Shown here piece by piece: positions 16,705 through 24,011 of a stretch of DNA of 64,000 nucleotides (positions are counted from its first letter, which is position 1; every line of letters begins with the position of its first letter). Under the pieces are notes generated by a model. It ran no database searches and had not been told where the DNA came from. It saw only the letters and a list, made by a program, of their open reading frames with translations. Origin of the DNA: Cupriavidus sp. U2 (GTDB lineage Bacteria > Pseudomonadota > Gammaproteobacteria > Burkholderiales > Burkholderiaceae); contig NZ_RCOG02000012.1 of NCBI RefSeq assembly GCF_009663685.2, forward strand, positions 846 to 64,845, in the 5' to 3' direction. A program made the translations under genes and the position numbers.

Positions 16705-18066
16705 ATGCACACCCAGAGCCTGGGCGCCGCCCCCGCCTTGCCAGAAATCCCGACCGAACCCTTGCCACACAGCCTGCCGCTGCCGCAGGAAGACGCGCTG
16801 TACCGCAAGGTCTGGCTGCGCATCATCCCGTTCCTGTTCGTCTGCTACGTGGTGTCGTTCCTGGACCGCATCAACATCGGTTTCGCGCAGTTGCAGATGA
16901 AGCAGGACCTGGGCTTCAGCGACGCGATGTACGGCCTGGGCGCCGCCGTGTTCTACGTGGGCTACGTGCTCTGCGAGGTGCCGAGCAACATGCTGCTGGC
17001 GCGTTTCGGGGCGCGCCGGACGTTCACGCGCATCATGGTGCTGTGGGGCATGGCGTCAGTCGGCATGATGCTGGTGTCGCAGCCGTCTCACTTCTATTTG
17101 CTGCGCTTCCTGCTGGGCGTGTTCGAGGCGGGCTTCTTCCCAGGCATCGTGCTGTACCTGACCTACTGGTTCCCGGCGCGCCGCCGTGCCGCGGTGATGG
17201 CGATCTTCTTTGCCGGCGTGGCGGTGGCCGGGGTGCTGGGCGGGCTGGTATCGGGCTGGATCATGCGCGACATGGCCGGCGTGCTGGGCATGCACGGCTG
17301 GCAATGGATGTTCGCCATCGAAGGCGCACCGGCCGTGCTGCTGGGGCTGGTGGCGGCGTTCTGTCTGGTCGATGGCCCGCGCCAGGCGCGCTGGCTGACG
17401 CCTGCCGAGCAGGACTACCTGGTGGCCCAGCGCGCGGCCGGGACGCAAGGGCGGGGCGGCCACGCCCATTCGCTGCAGGCGCTGGGCAAGGCGCTGCGCA
17501 ATCCGCGCCTGTACCTGTTCGCGTTCATCTACTTCGCGCTGACCTGCGGATCGCTGACGCTGTCGTTCTGGATGCCGCTGATGATCCGGGACTTCGGCAT
17601 CCGCGACGTGATGGCGATCAGCCTGTACTCGGTGATCCCGAATGCGATCGGCGCGGTTGGGCTGATCCTGATCGCACGCCGCTCCGACCGGCTGGGCGAG
17701 CGCCATGGGCACTTCCTGTGCTGCACCGCCGGCGGCGCGCTGGCCCTGGCGGCGCTGACGCTGCACGTGCCGAGCCTGGGCGTGTCGCTGGCGATTCTCT
17801 CGGTGGCGGCCGTGCTGATTTTCGCCGCCTTGCCGATCTTCTGGTCGCTGCCGCCCAGCCACCTGCCGGCCCAGACCGCCGCCACCGGTATCGCGTTCAT
17901 CTCCAGCATCGGCATCACCAGCGGCATCGTCAGCCCCTGGGTGATCGGCCAGATCAAGACCCACACGGGCAGCATGGACAACGCGCTGTACCTGCTGGCG
18001 GGCCTGCTGCTGGCAAGCGGACTGGCCATGTGGAAGGGCATCCCACGCACCCCGGCGGCGCACTGA
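16705..18066 (+). CDS. MFS transporter, anion:cation symporter (ACS) family
   Basis: A 453-residue major facilitator with twelve predicted spans. The first span region RIIPFLFVCYVVSFLDRINI is the signature of the anion:cation symporter family, which carries phthalate, tartrate, hydroxyphenylacetate and similar organic acids. The loop 2-3 motif (LLARFGARRTFTRIM) and FLLGVFEAGFFPGIVLYL are also typical. A hydrophilic Pro-rich leader of about 30 residues precedes the first span. Its place after the FAD hydroxylase and DUF2783 genes suggests that it imports the aromatic substrate of that pathway. GGAGACAACC precedes the start. Confidence 0.9.
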   Translation: MHTQSLGAAPALPEIPTEPLPHSLPLPQEDALYRKVWLRIIPFLFVCYVVSFLDRINIGFAQLQMKQDLGFSDAMYGLGAAVFYVGYVLCEVPSNMLLARFGARRTFTRIMVLWGMASVGMMLVSQPSHFYLLRFLLGVFEAGFFPGIVLYLTYWFPARRRAAVMAIFFAGVAVAGVLGGLVSGWIMRDMAGVLGMHGWQWMFAIEGAPAVLLGLVAAFCLVDGPRQARWLTPAEQDYLVAQRAAGTQGRGGHAHSLQALGKALRNPRLYLFAFIYFALTCGSLTLSFWMPLMIRDFGIRDVMAISLYSVIPNAIGAVGLILIARRSDRLGERHGHFLCCTAGGALALAALTLHVPSLGVSLAILSVAAVLIFAALPIFWSLPPSHLPAQTAATGIAFISSIGITSGIVSPWVIGQIKTHTGSMDNALYLLAGLLLASGLAMWKGIPRTPAAH

Positions 18067-18098
18067 CCGCCTGGCCGCCTCGCCGCATTGCCACATTT

Positions 18099-18133
18099 CC
18101 CCAAAGCCGGGCGCCGCATGCCCGGCTTCGGGG
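18099..18133. terminator. Hairpin downstream of MFS gene
   Basis: AAGCCGGGC (18104-18112) pairs exactly with GCCCGGCTT (18120-18128), and outer CCCC/GGGG extend the stem past one mismatch. There is no T run after it on plus, so it may be a Rho-assisted or processing end rather than a textbook intrinsic terminator. Confidence 0.5.
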
Positions 18134-18171
18134 AAAATCCATTTGTTTCATGGTTATCCATGATGGAACAC

Positions 18172-18199
18172 TTGTTGCTCAATGACTAGCATTGCAACA
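18172..18199. promoter_or_regulatory. Candidate operator upstream of the solute-binding protein gene
   Basis: TTGTTGC (18172-18178) and GCAACA (18194-18199) form an inverted repeat with 15 bases between the arms, about 30 bases before the gene start. The same TTGTTGC word occurs twice beside the RpiR regulator gene (20197-20203 and 20274-20280). A second inverted repeat, CATGG-TTAT-CCATG (18149-18162), lies just upstream. Shared control by the RpiR protein is a hypothesis. Confidence 0.4.
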
Positions 18200-18230
18200 G
18201 CTGACGCTTTCATTCAACAGGAGTGTTTCC

Positions 18231-19148
18231 ATGACCCAGTCCTTCCCGATCCGTGCCGCGGTGCTGCTGGCCGCGTTCAGTGGCGCCGGTTCGGCGCTGG
18301 CCGCCGACGCAGCGGCGGTGGCCGCCAGCCCGACGCTCAGCAAGATCAAGTCGTCCAACACGATCGCGATCGGGCACCGGACGTCGTCGATTCCGTTTTC
18401 GTATTACGACGCCAACCAGAAAGTGATCGGGTTTGCCCAGGACATCTGCGACCGCGTTGTCGATGCCGTCAAGAAGGAAACGGGTTCGCCGAACCTGCAG
18501 GTGCGCATGGTCCCCGTGACATCGCAAAATCGCCAATCGCTGGTGCAGAACGGCACGGTGGACCTGGAGTGCGGCGTCACGACCAACCTGAAGTCGCGCC
18601 AGCAGCAGGTGGCGTTCTCGACCACTTACTTCGTGGCGGGCACCCGGCTGCTGGTCAAGAAGGGCAGCCCGGTCCACGACTTCGCGGACCTGGCAGGCAA
18701 GTCCGTGGTGACGAATGCGGGCACGACGTCGGAGCGCATCCTGCGCAAGCTGAACGACGAAAAGGGCGCCAACATGACGATCCAGAGCGCCAAGGACTAC
18801 GGCGAATCGTTCCTGATCCTGCAGTCGGGCCGCGTGGCGGCATTCATGATGGACGACGTGCTGCTATCCGGCGCCCGCACGCTGGCGCCCCGGCCCGACG
18901 ACTGGGCCGTGGTGGGCACGCCGCAGTCCTTCGAAGCCTATGGTTTCATGATGCGCCGCGACGACCCCGGCTTCAAACAGGTGGTGGACAACGCCATGAC
19001 CGGCCTGATGCGCAGCGGCGAGATCAACACGCTCTACGCCAAGTGGTTCCAGAAGCCGGTGCCGCCGAAGAACATTTCGTTCGACCTGCCGCAGAGCGAG
19101 CAGATCAAGAAGGCGTATGCGAATCCGAATGACGAGGCGTTCGAGTAA
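18231..19148 (+). CDS. Orphan amino acid ABC substrate-binding protein (GltI-like)
   Basis: A 305-residue periplasmic binding protein of family 3. The signal peptide MTQSFPIRAAVLLAAFSGAG ends about ALA-AD (24/25). The mature part has the pattern of glutamate/aspartate-binding proteins: IAIGHRTSSIPFSYYDANQK, VPVTSQNRQSLVQNGTVDLE, CGVTTNLKSRQQQVAFSTTY and a late MTGLMRSGEINTLYAKWFQ. No permease or ATPase gene is adjacent, so it must share membrane components encoded elsewhere. ATG 18231 follows AGGAGTGTTTCC; the frame extends 39 bases upstream without a signal sequence advantage. The adjacent amino-acid catabolic genes suggest it captures their substrate (inference). Confidence 0.87.
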   Translation: MTQSFPIRAAVLLAAFSGAGSALAADAAAVAASPTLSKIKSSNTIAIGHRTSSIPFSYYDANQKVIGFAQDICDRVVDAVKKETGSPNLQVRMVPVTSQNRQSLVQNGTVDLECGVTTNLKSRQQQVAFSTTYFVAGTRLLVKKGSPVHDFADLAGKSVVTNAGTTSERILRKLNDEKGANMTIQSAKDYGESFLILQSGRVAAFMMDDVLLSGARTLAPRPDDWAVVGTPQSFEAYGFMMRRDDPGFKQVVDNAMTGLMRSGEINTLYAKWFQKPVPPKNISFDLPQSEQIKKAYANPNDEAFE

Positions 19149-19268
19149 GCGCCACTACCAAGACGATTCTTGCGTTGTGCGTGGCCTGGCCGTACCACTC
19201 GTACTGTCTGCGGCCACGCCCCTGGCCGGAACCGCTTCGCTTCGCCGTCATGGCGCCGCCCAAAGCGG

Positions 19269-20165
19269 CTATGGCAAATAAGCCCCCGTGCGATGAAGCT
19301 GCCCCTCGGTCTGCTCGAGCGCCCGGATCGCCCCCTTGCCCTTGCGGGCCAGCAGCTGCTCGACCAGCGCCTCCACCATCGTCACGCCGGATGTAATCGA
19401 CGGGAAGAATGACGGGCTGTCGATGGCGAACAGCAGCGTGCAGTCGGCCTCCAGGGCAATCGGGGCCACGGTGCTGTCGGTCAGGGCGATGACCTTGCAG
19501 CCGGCCTCGCGCGCCGCCTGGGCCACGCGCAGGCTTTCGTGCGAGTAGGGCGCGAAGCCGGCGACCAGTACGGCGTCGCGGGCGTTGAGCGCGCGCAGTT
19601 CCATTTCCAGCGTGCCGGCGTCGCCGCGGATCAGTCGCACCGAGCTGCGGAACAGCCCGTAGATGTAGTGGAACGTGAACGCGATCGGAAAGCACGAGCG
19701 GAAGCCGGCCACGTGCACGATGGGCGCGGCGGCCAGCAGGTCGGCCGCGCGGGGCAGGGTGTCGGCATTGTTGGCCAGCAGCGCGTCGAGGTTGTGGTGC
19801 TGCACCTCGATCATCTCGGCCAGCATCTTGCCCGGGCCGCTGGCTTTGTCCGAATCCTTGACCACCTTGCGCGCGCGGCGCGCGTACGGCTGGCTGCCGC
19901 CCTCGCGTACGGCCGTCACGAACAGCTCCCGCAGACCCTGCCATCCGTCGAATCCCAACGACTGCGACAGGCGCACCAGTGTCGCCGGCTGCACGCCGGC
20001 ATTGGCGGCCACCTTGCGCATCGACTGGATGGCGATGTCGCGCGGATGGTCCAGCAGATAGCGCGCGCCGCCCTGGAACTGGACGCTGAGATTCGGAAAT
20101 TCCGTGCGCAGTTGTTCGAGCAGGGCGTCGAGCGATTCGGGAGGGCTGGGCTGGGCGTCGGACAT
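19269..20165 (-). CDS. MurR/RpiR family transcriptional regulator
   Basis: A 298-residue regulator with an N-terminal RpiR helix-turn-helix (VAANAGVQPATLVRLSQSLG near residues 55-75) and a C-terminal SIS domain (IVHVAGFRSCFPIAFTFHYI, DAVLVAGFAPYSHESLRVAQ, GCKVIALTDSTVAPIALEAD). SIS domains bind phosphosugars, but several RpiR proteins of this kind sit beside amino acid genes in Betaproteobacteria. The reading frame runs far upstream (to 21854), but that part is antisense to the aminotransferase and is not coding; ATG 20165 matches the family start. It is divergent from the aminotransferase-BKACE operon. Confidence 0.88.
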   Translation of the reverse strand: MSDAQPSPPESLDALLEQLRTEFPNLSVQFQGGARYLLDHPRDIAIQSMRKVAANAGVQPATLVRLSQSLGFDGWQGLRELFVTAVREGGSQPYARRARKVVKDSDKASGPGKMLAEMIEVQHHNLDALLANNADTLPRAADLLAAAPIVHVAGFRSCFPIAFTFHYIYGLFRSSVRLIRGDAGTLEMELRALNARDAVLVAGFAPYSHESLRVAQAAREAGCKVIALTDSTVAPIALEADCTLLFAIDSPSFFPSITSGVTMVEALVEQLLARKGKGAIRALEQTEGQLHRTGAYLP

Positions 20166-20188
20166 CGATGTGATGAAAAAGCGGGATC

Positions 20189-20280
20189 TGCAACGATTGT
20201 TGCATAGGTCGCCGGCCGGTGTCGGCGGAATTGCAGGAATCGTATGTTTCGTATGGCTGCAAATATGAAACAGTTGTTGC
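20189..20280. promoter_or_regulatory. Divergent control region of rpiR-type gene and aminotransferase operon
   Basis: Between the divergent genes lies a perfect palindrome TGCAAC-GATT-GTTGCA (20189-20204), a wider inverted repeat TGTTTC (20245-20250) with GAAACA (20267-20272), and a further TTGTTGC (20274-20280). RpiR proteins usually bind such dyads near their own promoters. The TTGTTGC/GCAACA words are shared with the region before the binding-protein gene at 18231. Confidence 0.5.
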
Positions 20281-20348
20281 GCAGCCGGTGTGTTGTTCCT
20301 ATACTGGCTACCTGTTTCGCGCCCCATGCGCTTTCTTGCACGCCGACC

Positions 20349-21674
20349 ATGACGCACGTCTTCCATCGCAATCCCAAGCAAACCTTGCCAGTCGCCGTTG
20401 GCGGCAAGGGTATCGAGCTGTTCGACAGCAACGGCCGCGCCTACCTGGATGCCTCGGGCGGTGCGGCGGTGTCGTGCCTGGGCCACGGCCATCCGCGCGT
20501 GATCGCGGCGATCAAGCAGCAGGTGGATACGCTGGCCTATGCCCACACGTCGTTCTTTACCACCGAGGTGTCGGAAACGCTGGCCCAGACGCTGGCCGAT
20601 GCCGCACCGGGCGACCTGAACCACGTGTACTTCGTGTCCGGCGGCTCCGAGGCCGTGGAAGCCGCGCTGAAGCTGGCGCGGCAGTATTTCGTCGAGACGG
20701 GCCAGACGCAGCGCCGCCATTTCATCGCGCGCCGCCAGAGCTATCACGGCAACACGCTGGGTGCGCTGGCCATTGGCGGCAACGCCTGGCGCCGCGAGCC
20801 GTTCCTGCCGCTGCTGGTGCCCGCGCACCATGTGTCGCCGTGCTATGCCTATCGCGACCAGGCTGCCGGCGAGACCGACGTGCAATATGCACAGCGCCTG
20901 GCCGACGAACTGGAAGCCAAGATCCTGGAACTGGGGCCGGATTCGGTGGCCGGCTTCGTCGCCGAGACCGTGGTCGGGGCCACGGCCGGCGCGGTGCCGC
21001 CGGTGGCGGACTACCTCAAGCGCATCCGCGCTGTGTGCGACAAGTACGGCGTGCTGCTGATTCTGGACGAGGTGATGTCCGGCATGGGCCGCACCGGCTA
21101 TCTGTTCGCCTGCGAGGAAGACGGCGTGGTGCCCGATATCGTGACCATCGCCAAGGGCCTGGGCGCGGGCTACCAGCCGATCGGCGCGATGATGTCCACC
21201 GCGCGCATCTACGATGCCATCGTCGGCGGCAGCGGCTTCTTCCAGCACGGACATACCTATATCGGCCACGCCACCGCGTGCGCGGCTGCGCTGGCCGTGC
21301 AGCGCACGATTGCCGAAGACAAGCTGCTCGACAACGTGCTGGCCCGTGGCGACCAGCTGCGTGCACGGCTGCGCGAGGCGCTGGGCCGCCATCCGAACCT
21401 GGGCGACGTGCGCGGCCGCGGCCTGTTCGTCGGCGTGGAGTTCGTGGCCGACCGCGCCACCAAGGCCACGCTCGATCCGGCGAAGAAGACCCACGCGGTG
21501 CTCAAGCGCACCTGCATGGAGAATGGCCTTTTGGTCTACCCGATGGGCGGCACGGTCGATGGCATCCATGGCGACCACGTGCTGTTCGCGCCGCCGTTCA
21601 TCTGCACGCCGGCCGATATCGACAACATCGTCGACCGCTTCGTGCAGTCGGTGAACACCGTACTGCCGGCCTGA
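20349..21674 (+). CDS. Class III (omega) aminotransferase
   Basis: A 441-residue PLP enzyme of the class III family. Visible hallmarks are LDASGGAAVSCLGHGHPRVI, YFVSGGSEAVEAALKLARQY (PLP phosphate loop), RRQSYHGNTLGALAIGGN, LLILDEVMSGMGRTGYLFAC (the Asp that holds the PLP nitrogen) and VTIAKGLGAGYQPIGAMMST with the Schiff-base Lys in AKGLGAGY. Family members move amino groups from omega-amino acids, beta-amino acids, diamines or taurine. The start at ATG 20349 begins MTHVFHRNPKQTLPVAVGG; the frame extends to 20244 across the operator region, so the longer form is unlikely. The BKACE gene follows by 10 bases. Confidence 0.9.
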   Translation: MTHVFHRNPKQTLPVAVGGKGIELFDSNGRAYLDASGGAAVSCLGHGHPRVIAAIKQQVDTLAYAHTSFFTTEVSETLAQTLADAAPGDLNHVYFVSGGSEAVEAALKLARQYFVETGQTQRRHFIARRQSYHGNTLGALAIGGNAWRREPFLPLLVPAHHVSPCYAYRDQAAGETDVQYAQRLADELEAKILELGPDSVAGFVAETVVGATAGAVPPVADYLKRIRAVCDKYGVLLILDEVMSGMGRTGYLFACEEDGVVPDIVTIAKGLGAGYQPIGAMMSTARIYDAIVGGSGFFQHGHTYIGHATACAAALAVQRTIAEDKLLDNVLARGDQLRARLREALGRHPNLGDVRGRGLFVGVEFVADRATKATLDPAKKTHAVLKRTCMENGLLVYPMGGTVDGIHGDHVLFAPPFICTPADIDNIVDRFVQSVNTVLPA

Positions 21675-21684
21675 GGAACGACCC

Positions 21685-22530
21685 ATGACGATCGATACCC
21701 TGCGCCGTCCCTTCGCGCTGGCCGTGGCACCCAACGGCGCGCGCAAGACCCACGCCGACCACGCCCGGCTGCCTATCGCCCCCGACGAACTGGCGCAGTG
21801 CGCGCGTGATTGCGTGGAGGCCGGTGCGGCGATGATCCACCTGCATGTACGCAAGGCCGACGCGACGCACAGCCTCGAAGTCGCCGATTACGAGCCGGCC
21901 ATCGCGGCCGTGCGCAAGGCCGTCGGCCAGCAACTGGTGCTGCAGTTGACCACCGAAGCGGTGGGCATCTACCAGCCGGCCCAGCAGATCGCGATGGTGC
22001 AGGCGCTGCGGCCGGAGGCTGCGTCGGTGGCGGTGCGCGAACTGGTGCCCGACGATGCGGCGCTGCCGGCGGCCGAGTCGTTCTTCCAGTGGATGCATCG
22101 CGAGCACGTGGTGGCGCAGTACATCCTCTACGATGCCGACGATGTGCGCCGCTATGCCGCATTGCGGGCCAGCGGCGCCATTCCGGCCGGGCGGCACTGG
22201 GTGCTGTTCGTGCTGGGCCGCTACTCGGCCGGCCAGAAGTCGTCGCCCACGGACTTGCTGCCGTTCCTGGCCGCATGGCGCGACGTGGGGCTGGACCAGA
22301 GCGGCGTCGAATGGGCGGTTTGCGCGTTCGGCAAGCAGGAAGCCGACTGCGCGGCGGCGGCCGTGATACTGGGCGGGCATGCGCGCATTGGTTTCGAGAA
22401 CAACATGACGTTGCCCGACGGCAGCACGGCGCCCGACAACGCCGGCCTGCTGCGTGCCGTGCGTACGCCGCTGAGCGGCCTGGGCTATGCGGCGATGACG
22501 GCCGACGACCTGCGCGCCCGCTTCGCGTAA
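21685..22530 (+). CDS. Beta-keto acid cleavage enzyme (BKACE, DUF849 family)
   Basis: A 281-residue protein of the BKACE family, named after the 3-keto-5-aminohexanoate cleavage enzyme of lysine fermentation. These TIM-barrel, metal-dependent enzymes condense a beta-keto acid with acetyl-CoA and split it into acetoacetate and an acyl-CoA. Family features are AAMIHLHVRKADATHSLEV (HxH metal ligands), LQLTTEAVGIYQPAQQIAMV, AASVAVRELVP and the late HARIGFENNMTLPDG. Ten bases separate it from the class III aminotransferase gene, so the two enzymes probably act in sequence: transamination gives a beta-keto acid that this enzyme cleaves. Confidence 0.87.
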   Translation: MTIDTLRRPFALAVAPNGARKTHADHARLPIAPDELAQCARDCVEAGAAMIHLHVRKADATHSLEVADYEPAIAAVRKAVGQQLVLQLTTEAVGIYQPAQQIAMVQALRPEAASVAVRELVPDDAALPAAESFFQWMHREHVVAQYILYDADDVRRYAALRASGAIPAGRHWVLFVLGRYSAGQKSSPTDLLPFLAAWRDVGLDQSGVEWAVCAFGKQEADCAAAAVILGGHARIGFENNMTLPDGSTAPDNAGLLRAVRTPLSGLGYAAMTADDLRARFA

Positions 22531-22542
22531 TCCCCAGTGCAT

Positions 22543-22565
22543 TCCCGCCGGCAGCCCCGGCGGGA
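22543..22565. terminator. Hairpin between BKACE and class I aminotransferase genes
   Basis: TCCCGCCGG (22543-22551) and CCGGCGGGA (22557-22565) form a perfect 9-bp stem with loop CAGCC, placed 12 bases after the BKACE stop. There is no T run. It may mark the end of the aminotransferase-BKACE transcript or stabilise it. Confidence 0.5.
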
Positions 22566-22612
22566 TTCCGGTACGCTAGGCGCTTCATCCGCTTTTCGTT
22601 CCAGGAGTGCCG

Positions 22613-23812
22613 ATGTCCGCCAGTCCGTCTCGCCTGCCTTCTTCCAACGAAGCCGTGCCGCTGGCGCGGGACATCGTCCACGGCCTGCGCGCCTCGCGCA
22701 TCCGTGAGGTGGCCAACGCGGGCATCGGCCTGCCCGATGTCATGCCGTTCTGGTTCGGCGAGTCGGATCAGGTGACCCCGGCTTTCATCCGCGACGCCGC
22801 CGCGCAGGCGCTGGCCAGCGGCGCCACGTTCTACACGCACAACCTGGGCATCGCGCCGCTGCGGGTCGCGCTGTCCGACTACGTGACGCGGCTGCACGGC
22901 GCCACGCCGGTCGACAACATCGCCGTAACCAGCGCCGGCGTCAACGCGCTGATGCTGGCCGCCCAGCTTGTGGCCGGCCCGGGGGACCGCGTGGTCTGCG
23001 TCACGCCGCTCTGGCCCAACCTGGTGGAAATCCCGCGCATCCTCGGCGCCACCGTGGACACCGTATCGCTCGACTTCGGCGACAAAGGCTGGACACTCGA
23101 TATCGACCGCCTGCTGCGCGCCCTGACGCCCGGTACGCGGGCGGTGATGATCAACTCGCCCAACAATCCCACGGGCTGGGTCATGCCGCGCGCCCAGCAG
23201 CAGGCCGTGCTGGACCACTGCCGCCGCCACGGCATCTGGATCATCGCCGACGAGGTGTACGAACGGCTCTACTACGGCAGCGAAGGGGGCAACGCGCCGT
23301 CGTTCCTCGATATCGCCAGCCGCGACGAACGCGTGATCGCGGTGAACTCGTTTTCGAAGGCATGGCTGATGACGGGCTGGCGGCTGGGCTGGATGGTGCT
23401 GCCCGCATCGCTGATGGACGACCTCGGCAAGCTGATCGAATACAACACGTCCTGCGCGCCCTCGTTCGTGCAGGAGGCGGGCATCGTGGCCGTGCAGCAG
23501 GGCGAGGCGTTCACCCAGGACCTGGTTCAACGGCTGCGCACGTCGCGCGATCATCTGGTCGGCGCGCTGTCTACCCTGCCAGGCGTGGAAGCCCACGCGC
23601 CCGACGGCGCCATGTACGTGTTCTTCCGGCTGGCCGGCGCCGCGGACAGCCTGGCGCTCTGCAAACGCCTGGTGCGCGAGGCGCACCTTGGGCTGGCACC
23701 CGGCAGCGCGTTCGGCGACGAGGGCGAGGGCTTTGTCAGATGGTGCTACGCGTGCGACGTGACGCGGCTGGATGAGGGGGTGAGGCGGTTGCGCGCGTAT
23801 CTGCGGTCATAG
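22613..23812 (+). CDS. Class I/II pyridoxal-phosphate aminotransferase
   Basis: A 399-residue fold-type I PLP enzyme of the aspartate aminotransferase superfamily. Visible motifs are AVTSAGVNALMLAAQLVAGP, MINSPNNPTGWVMP (the NxPxNPTG signature), IWIIADEVYERLYY (PLP-holding Asp) and VNSFSKAWLMTGWRLGWMV with the Schiff-base Lys in SFSK. The C-terminus has MYVFFRLAG and the substrate-binding Arg in FVRWCYAC. ATG 22613 follows CCAGGAG at an ideal distance; GTG 22607 is in frame but inside that site. It follows the BKACE gene by 82 bases with a hairpin between, so it may have its own promoter. The substrate is unknown. Confidence 0.9.
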   Translation: MSASPSRLPSSNEAVPLARDIVHGLRASRIREVANAGIGLPDVMPFWFGESDQVTPAFIRDAAAQALASGATFYTHNLGIAPLRVALSDYVTRLHGATPVDNIAVTSAGVNALMLAAQLVAGPGDRVVCVTPLWPNLVEIPRILGATVDTVSLDFGDKGWTLDIDRLLRALTPGTRAVMINSPNNPTGWVMPRAQQQAVLDHCRRHGIWIIADEVYERLYYGSEGGNAPSFLDIASRDERVIAVNSFSKAWLMTGWRLGWMVLPASLMDDLGKLIEYNTSCAPSFVQEAGIVAVQQGEAFTQDLVQRLRTSRDHLVGALSTLPGVEAHAPDGAMYVFFRLAGAADSLALCKRLVREAHLGLAPGSAFGDEGEGFVRWCYACDVTRLDEGVRRLRAYLRS

Positions 23813-23827
23813 CATTTGATGCGCTTG

Positions 23828-23987
23828 CCCTCTCCCCCGCCCCTCTCCCGCATGCGGGAGAGGGGAGAACACCCACCGCATGACAAGCACTGTCGGTTCG
23901 CTCCGCTGACCCGCGAGCCACCGCATGACAAGCACGGTCGGTTCGCTCCCCTCTCCCGCGAGCGGGAGAGGGGCTGGGGGAGAGGGC
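23828..23987. repeat. Dispersed CTCTCCC hairpin repeat, copy 2, with 45-bp tandem duplication
   Basis: The gap between the convergent aminotransferase and efflux genes begins and ends with CTCTCCC hairpins: CCCCTCTCCCGCAT with ATGCGGGAGAGGGG (about 23839-23866) and CCCCTCTCCCGC with GCGGGAGAGGGG (about 23948-23973). Between them a 30-base block starting CACCGCATGACAAGCAC occurs twice with a 45-base period (23874 and 23919), with one T/G difference. The element fills almost the whole convergent gap. Confidence 0.8.
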
Positions 23988-24011
23988 GGGCGTTTCCGGT
24001 ACCGAGAGCCT

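Noticed and set aside
20166..21854. Upstream extension of the RpiR frame by about 560 codons
   Set aside because: It is antisense to the class III aminotransferase; the RpiR family starts at 20165 and the divergent promoter lies between.
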